Positions 58,720 to 64,000 of a stretch of 64,000 bases of DNA are shown here, piece by piece. The first letter of the stretch is position 1. Every line of letters begins with the position of its first letter. The position numbers and the translations under genes are program-made. The notes under the pieces are model-generated. The model saw only the letters and a list, made by a program, of their open reading frames with translations, ran no database searches and was not told where the DNA came from. The stretch comes from Melastoma dodecandrum (taxonomy: Eukaryota > Streptophyta > Magnoliopsida > Myrtales > Melastomataceae), in assembly GCA_029817715.1 (NCBI GenBank), contig JARUPY010000525.1:115486-179485 (forward strand). Direction: 5' to 3'.

Positions 58720-61700
58720 TCTAGTGATGGAACAGAACAAGTCCAAGGAAACCAAAAGAGAATGCATTAGTAAGCTCAATTACGAAGCATTCCAGGATGA
58801 AAAAGGAAGAGTCAATAAATCAAATGTTTGATAGACTCACCGAAATTCACTAATGCCATGGAAATCACTTGGGCAAAACTATTTCTAATTCAGAACGTTG
58901 GTCAGAAAAGTATACTTTCGCTCTTTGCCTAAAAACTGGAGAATCCAAGGGAGAAAACTGCAAACGAAGAAGCAAAGGACATAACGAGCTTAATTCTTCA
59001 ACCAGCTACTTGGTTTCTCGTTGTCGCTTATGAGAATGAGAACAATGTTTTCTGAAGAAAAGAAATCCCAATGCTGTTGCATTTAAAGGGAAATGTAGAA
59101 ATGTCCGAAGAATCTGAGGTTTAATTTTTTTTTTTTGTGAATCTTCATCTTGATATTCTTTCTGAGGATGAAGTCTCCTTGATTGGCAAGGAAATTCAAA
59201 AGAGGTATCCTTCGCAAAAAATCTCTTTAAGGGAAAAGCGAGACATTAAAAAGAAGATATACAAAACCACACCAAAGATAAAGGTGGTGTATGCTATGAG
59301 TGCAAACAAAACCTGGGTCATATGCGACCAGATTGCCCATTCTTTTGAATGAGAAGGGCAAATCTTCAAAATACAAGAAAAAAAATGCCATGATGGCATC
59401 TTGGCGTGATAGTGGAATGAGGAATCAGAATCAGGATGACGAAACATCACACATCTGCTATATGGCACAAAAACTGAAGCAATGAAACTGAGAAGGTAAA
59501 AGCTTTCCTCAACCTTCTGATCTATCTGACTGAAGATATTGAGAATCTATTCTCGGAACTCTATGATAAAATTGAGTCTTATATACCGCAAACAATTAAG
59601 CCCTTAAGAAGGAAAAAAAATTCATTGGTGTGCTGAGAACAGCTTCTCTTAAATTAGGAAGAGTTATCAGCAAAAGGCTAAGAAACAATGCGGTAAGAGA
59701 AGCTTTCTGAATCCAAATCAAAGATTTGAGGAACTTGCAGCATGCAACTGAATGCTCGTGAAACAACAAAACTGATTTATGGAATTGCATGAGATGCATG
59801 CTCCTGGAAATGAGAAACATTCACATCATGGGAAATATGTTTTCCTCCCTCAGAAGTTATGAATGGCGAGTACCATTATATTATTCAAAGGCTACCTATA
59901 CTTTGTCTACTACTGTAGAAGAGCCAGATCATTTCATTAAAAATTTCCATCGTGCGACGAAATGATATGCTTTGGCATTTACTTCAAAAGTTGAATGGTT
60001 CTATTTGTCAAATGGAGAAAGAACGACTCACTTAATTACTTTCTCTATGTTCAAGGGAAGCTTACAAGTACCCATCCGCTAAGGGAACCATGTATGGTAC
60101 TTAGATATGTGGCTGTTCGAGGCACATGTCAGGAGATGACTCCTTAATCCTCCACACTTGTTTTCCAGGCTGGTGGTGCTGCTGTCACTTTTTGTGATAA
60201 TGGAAAAGGGTAATGGTTAAAGAGGAACAGGAACCATATGCTGTTCTGACTCCCTCACACATTTGAAGGAGTTCTCTATGTCACAAGGTAACTTCAAGCA
60301 CAATTTGTATTAGCAATAGTCAATTGTGTTGACAAGGGCTATCATGAGTCCTTCAATGATAAAGCTGTTACTAGTTTCACGGGGACTGATGTTACGTGTT
60401 TCGTCTTGTGAACGCAAGAAAAACATCTATATCCTGTCTTTTAAAGAACACTCTCCCGCTGGAGAAAATTGTCTCATGTCCATTAAGGATGAAGCAACTC
60501 TTTGGCACCGAAGGTTGGGACTCACGCAAAATATGACTTGTTGTCCAAACAAGCCAGAAAAGATTGCTATTAAGGATTTACCTAAAATCTAAGTTTGCCA
60601 ATAAACAAAGATATGAAATGCTTGTGACAATTGGCAAACAAACAAAAGGTATCTTTTTAAAAGCAAGAATATGATTTCAAGCAAGAACTTCGCTTGAATT
60701 ACTTTCATTATGGACATATTTGTTCCAACAAGAACTCAAAGTCTTGGATGGAAAAACGTTAATGGAATTAGTTGTGGTAGAATGGACGTTCCTCTTCTCC
60801 AGATTCACGTGGGTTAAATATTTAGCCCACAAGAGTGAATTGCGTTTGCAACCTTTGGAAACGTTAGTCAAACAACTTCAAAAATGAGAAAGGTGTTATC
60901 TCTACCCGAAGTATAAGGAACGGCTCAATTGGGTACCGAATTTGTGAAAAAACCATGACTTTGCTTCAATTTTGTGAAGAATATGGTATTAACCATAATT
61001 TCTCTGCTCCATACACTCCACAGCAAAAATGGAGTTTGTAGAGCGAAAGAATTCGAAACCTTACAAAGACATTGTCGAGAACCAAGTTTGCTCGAAAGTG
61101 AGGTTGCTAAAAATCTTATGGCTGAAGCTGTAAGCACAGCATGCTACATCTCAAATATCGTATTCATTTGAGACACTCTTTAGGTAAAACACCTTATGAG
61201 TTATATAAAGGCAGAGAAAGCCTAATATCTGCATACTTTTCAATCCATTTGGAAGCAAGTGCTATATCTTGAGACCCATCAAAGATGGTTGTCGGAAAGT
61301 TTGATGCTCGATCTGATGAAGGGAAATTCTTAGGATATTCCCTAACGAGCAAAGCATATAGAGTTTTTACATAAAAGAACTCTAACTGTTGAAGAGTCTA
61401 TCTAATGTTAAGGTTGGATGATCTCTCCGACACAGGAAGGAAGTTGCTGTGGATGAAGGCAGCACAATCCTCAACAACAGTATTCAATTGAAAAACATCA
61501 CAGCAAACGATTGCTGAACATAATCCGAAACGGAAACACTGTAGCAGATGTACAGACAAGTGCCTACTGCCACTTACTGAAAAATGCTTCTGGTGGACTT
61601 CCAGGATTATACAAATAGAGGATCGTGTTCCTTCTTTATATAAGAAAAGGCATCCTATTAGACCAAGTAATAGGATCTTTGCACACAGGAGTGCGAAACC

Positions 61701-62207
61701 CGACATACAGCAAGCCTGTTACTGTGAACTCTCTGCTTTTATCTCTCAAAGATGAACCTCAAGGCATTGATGATGCGGCTTGATGATTCCCATTGGATTC
61801 TTGCAATGCAAGAGGAATTGAACCAATTTGAGAGAAACAAAGTTTTGGAGTTTAGTACCTAGACCCAATGATCGTTCCATTATTGGAACAAAATGGGTTT
61901 ATCGTAATATACTTGATGAGTCTGGAAATGTTGTGAGAAACAAAGACTAGACTTATAGCAAAAGGATTACCTCTCAAGAATGGGTATAGATTATGATGAG
62001 ACGTGTGACTCCTGTAGCACGTCTTGTGAGGGCAATTACGTCTTACTCTTAGCATATGGCTTGCTATAATGACTTTCAGTTATTTCAAATGGATGTGAAA
62101 AGTGCATACCTTAATGGTGATCTAAAAAGAGGAAGTGTATGTTGAACAAACCTCCTGGATTCACCGACCCAAAGTATCGTAATCATGTTTATTAGCTTTC
62201 TAATGCC
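58720..62207 (+). pseudogene. Decayed gag, protease, integrase and RT N-terminus of the plus SIRE-like element
   Basis: Gag fragments at about 58735-59100 (MEQNKSKE..., SLPKNW-like, then a degenerate EEAKD block). The zinc knuckle CYECKQNLGHMRPDC is at 59292-59336. Protease WYLD / CSRHMSGDD, frameshifted, lies at about 60090-60140. Pre-integrase LWHRRLG is at about 60500, integrase FTWVKYLAHKSE at about 60800-60840, CEEYGINHNFSAPYTPQQ at about 60972-61030 and GKTPYELYKGRESLI at about 61180-61230. RT N-terminal fragments follow (SIIGTKWVYRN, about 61877-61910, and FQMDVKSAYLNGDL, about 62082-62125). Many stops and frameshifts; non-functional. Confidence 0.85.
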
Positions 62208-63299
62208 TTGTATGGGCTTAAGCCAAGCACCCAAGAAGCATGGTACGTAAAGCTTAGTTCTTTTCTCATCGAGAAAGGATACAAGCGTGGAAAAATAGAT
62301 ACAACCTTGTTTCTTAAGAAACATGATGCTGATCTTTTAGTTGCTCAAATATATGTCGATGACATTATATTTGGTTCAACTAATGAAAAATTATGTACCG
62401 AATTCTCTGATCTAATGAAAGGAGAATTTGAAATGAGTCTCATGGGAGAACTAACCTTCTTTCTTGGACTTCAAATCAAACAAACCAAAGATGGAATCTT
62501 TATCCATCAAGAAAAATACAGCAAACAGTTGCTCAAGAAATTTAATCTTGAGAATGCTAAACCTATGACAACTCCGATTGGTAGTAATACCAAAATTGAG
62601 AAAGATGAGGATGGAAAGGAAGTTGATTCCAAATTATATAGGAGCATGATAGGATCATTACTCTATCTTACTGCTTCGAGACCTGATATCATGTTCAGCG
62701 TATGCTTGTGCGCTAGATATCAATCTGCTCCAAAAGAGTCACATCTTGCTGCAGTTAAGAGGATCTTTCGATACCTCGCAGGAACTGTTAGCTTAGGCCT
62801 GTGGTATCCCAGAGGATCATTGCTGGATCCTATTGGATATTCAGATGCCGACTATGCTGGATGTCGCATTGATAGAAAAAGTACATCTGGTACTTGTCAA
62901 TTACTAGGAAATATGTTGATTTCCTGGTTCTCTAAAAAGCAGACATCGGTTGCTTTATCTACAGCAGAGGCAGAATATGTCGCAGCAGCTAGTTGCTGTG
63001 CCCAGTTGCTCTGGATGCGGCAACAACTTGAAGATTACGATCTTCACTTTGATAGTATACCAATAATGTGTGATAACACAAGTGCAATTAATTTATCACG
63101 AAATCCTGTCTATCACTCAAGATCTAAGCATATTGAGTTGAGACATCATTTTCTTCGTGACAATGTGCAAAATGGCAATGTTGATATTCAGTACATTAAT
63201 ACTGAGCAACAGCTTGCTGATATTTTTACTAAACCACTTGATAAGGAGAGGTTTAACTATCTACGGAATGAGTTAGGAATTTGTAATCCTCACTCATAA
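62208..63299 (+). pseudogene. Open RT C-terminus and RNase H of the plus SIRE-like element
   Basis: A 363-codon open stretch, the 3' end of pol, in contrast to the shattered upstream part. RT: YGLKPSTQEAWYVKL, catalytic QIYVDDIIFGSTNEK (residues about 47-61), FFLGLQIKQTKDGIFIHQEK. RNase H: YSDADYAGCRIDRKSTSGT (Asp), TAEAEYVAAASCCAQLLWM (Glu) and CDNTSAINLSRNP (Asp), then HSRSKHIELRHHFLRD and the final ADIFTKPLDKERF, ending in CNPHS. The Met at 62208 is internal to the RT domain, not a true start. On its own it lacks the RT fingers and the upstream half of the palm, so RT activity is not expected. Confidence 0.9.
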
Positions 63300-63544
63300 G
63301 ATAAACCGTAAGAATATCTTCTCTCTCTTGGTAGAGAATTATTTGTTGCCAAAATATGAATGATTTAAATCCCATCTCCTCCACGTTCTCCACTTTCTAA
63401 AATTAAAAAAAAAAATTTCCAAATACATCAACCGCTCTTTTCCTTTTAAACAACAAATCGAAACATCCTCATTCTTACCCACTTTCTCTCAAAACCCATT
63501 CTTCTCTCAAAACCCTAAAATCTCTCGAACCTCATTCGTCACCC
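63300..63544 (+). other. Spacer between pol and env-like ORF
   Basis: Non-coding, AT-rich then CT-rich leader (63440-63540) before the next ATG; comparable in length to the ~290-bp gap at the same place in the minus-strand element. Confidence 0.6.
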
Positions 63545-64000
63545 ATGGCTCCAAAATCGGCAATGTCCGCCAAGGGGAAGGCAACCCCCAAGAAACGGTC
63601 CAAGGCTGTGGCCGCAACATCAAAGGTTTCTCGCTCTGAGGAACGAGCCCCTGTTTCTGAGGGGGAGACACCTGCTCAATCGCTGGTTGCTCCGGCACCT
63701 ACTAAGGACGGCACCGCTCGGAAGGCTAAGACAACTCCTGTCAAAGTCTCCAAGGAGCCCTCCGTTAGCGTGAAGGTCAGTTCCACTGACAAAATCTCTC
63801 CGGCCAAGGCCGATGCTGTTGTGCATGACAAGTCTGGAGAATCGGTGGATGAGGAAACTCTCCCTGATGTTGAAAAATCGGGTGACCTTCTGGAGGAAAC
63901 CCAAGAAACTCCTGAAAAAGAGGACTCCGCACCTACTAAGGTGGATGCTGTCTCTGAGGGTGACCAAACTTCGAGCAACAAGGATATGTCTCAGGATGAG
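63545..64000 (+). CDS. Env-like third ORF of the SIRE-like element, open at window end
   Basis: ATG at 63545 opens a frame of 152 codons that continues past the window. The protein is Lys/Ser/Glu/Pro-rich (MAPKSAMSAKGKATPKKRSK at the start) with repeated APTKDG/APTKVD blocks and no visible membrane segment so far. Its place just after copia pol matches the extra ORF of SIRE/Maximus-lineage elements, often called env-like; a real envelope function is unproven. The minus-strand element has a similar basic start (47562). The minus ORFs over it (63507-63981) are shadows. Confidence 0.75.
   Translation, partial: MAPKSAMSAKGKATPKKRSKAVAATSKVSRSEERAPVSEGETPAQSLVAPAPTKDGTARKAKTTPVKVSKEPSVSVKVSSTDKISPAKADAVVHDKSGESVDEETLPDVEKSGDLLEETQETPEKEDSAPTKVDAVSEGDQTSSNKDMSQDE

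Noticed and set aside
63507..63981. Overlapping minus-strand ORFs at the right end
   Set aside because: Complementary to the open env-like + frame; no motifs.

Overview
The window is nuclear DNA of a flowering plant, most likely a eudicot. Four spliced genes carry plant-type families and plant promoter motifs, and the rest is AT-rich and packed with plant LTR retrotransposons in every state of decay. I cannot name the species.

Gene island, about 11.6-28 kb. In order: (1) a subgroup-14 (RAX/MYB36-type) R2R3-MYB gene on + (11775-12593, 3 exons). (2) A ZNF593/Bud20-type ribosome-biogenesis zinc-finger gene on - (15866-17022), whose promoter has telo-boxes and site II elements but which lacks the exon for its basic N-terminal motif. 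(3) A complete DP-type E2F partner gene on - (18429-21800, 10 coding exons, 365 codons), with a perfect E2F consensus site just upstream of its start. (4) A two-HMA isoprenylated metal-binding protein gene (HIPP) on + (26137-27892, 5 exons, C-terminal CSVM). All exons were assembled by hand from splice signals and reading phase. From memory, this gene set corresponds to Arabidopsis neighbours on chromosome 2 (RAX2, the zinc finger, HIPP5) and chromosome 5 (DPB, HIPP6), which suggests an old syntenic block.

Left flank, 0-10.3 kb. A decayed Ty3/gypsy pol (1-3600), a copia RT/RNase H tail ending in a 330-bp LTR (4312-5445), and an old copia element between two diverged LTR-like repeats (about 6075-10265), interrupted by about 1.5 kb of unrelated sequence.

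Middle, 29.6-32.1 kb. A non-coding LTR element of about 2.5 kb whose LTRs each contain two minisatellites (about 40-bp and 29-bp units).

Right half, 33.9-64 kb. A nested retrotransposon cluster. An almost intact Angela-like Ty1/copia element (33884-42021, TSD TCATC, 1.54/1.56-kb LTRs) carries one in-frame stop and one frameshift. Next comes a gypsy gag-pol remnant (about 43020-47470) split by a 1.58-kb LTR. A minus-strand SIRE-like copia element follows (about 47475-54016), split by a 2.03-kb solo LTR with a perfect GTATT duplication. Last is a plus-strand SIRE-like element (55909 to beyond the window) with a decayed gag-PR-IN, an intact RT/RNase H stretch and an open env-like ORF running off the end.

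I found no CRISPR array, rRNA or convincing tRNA, and no new multi-gene system. The most useful leads are the DP promoter E2F site, the zinc-finger gene with a missing exon, the MYB C-terminal frameshift and the nested-element structure.
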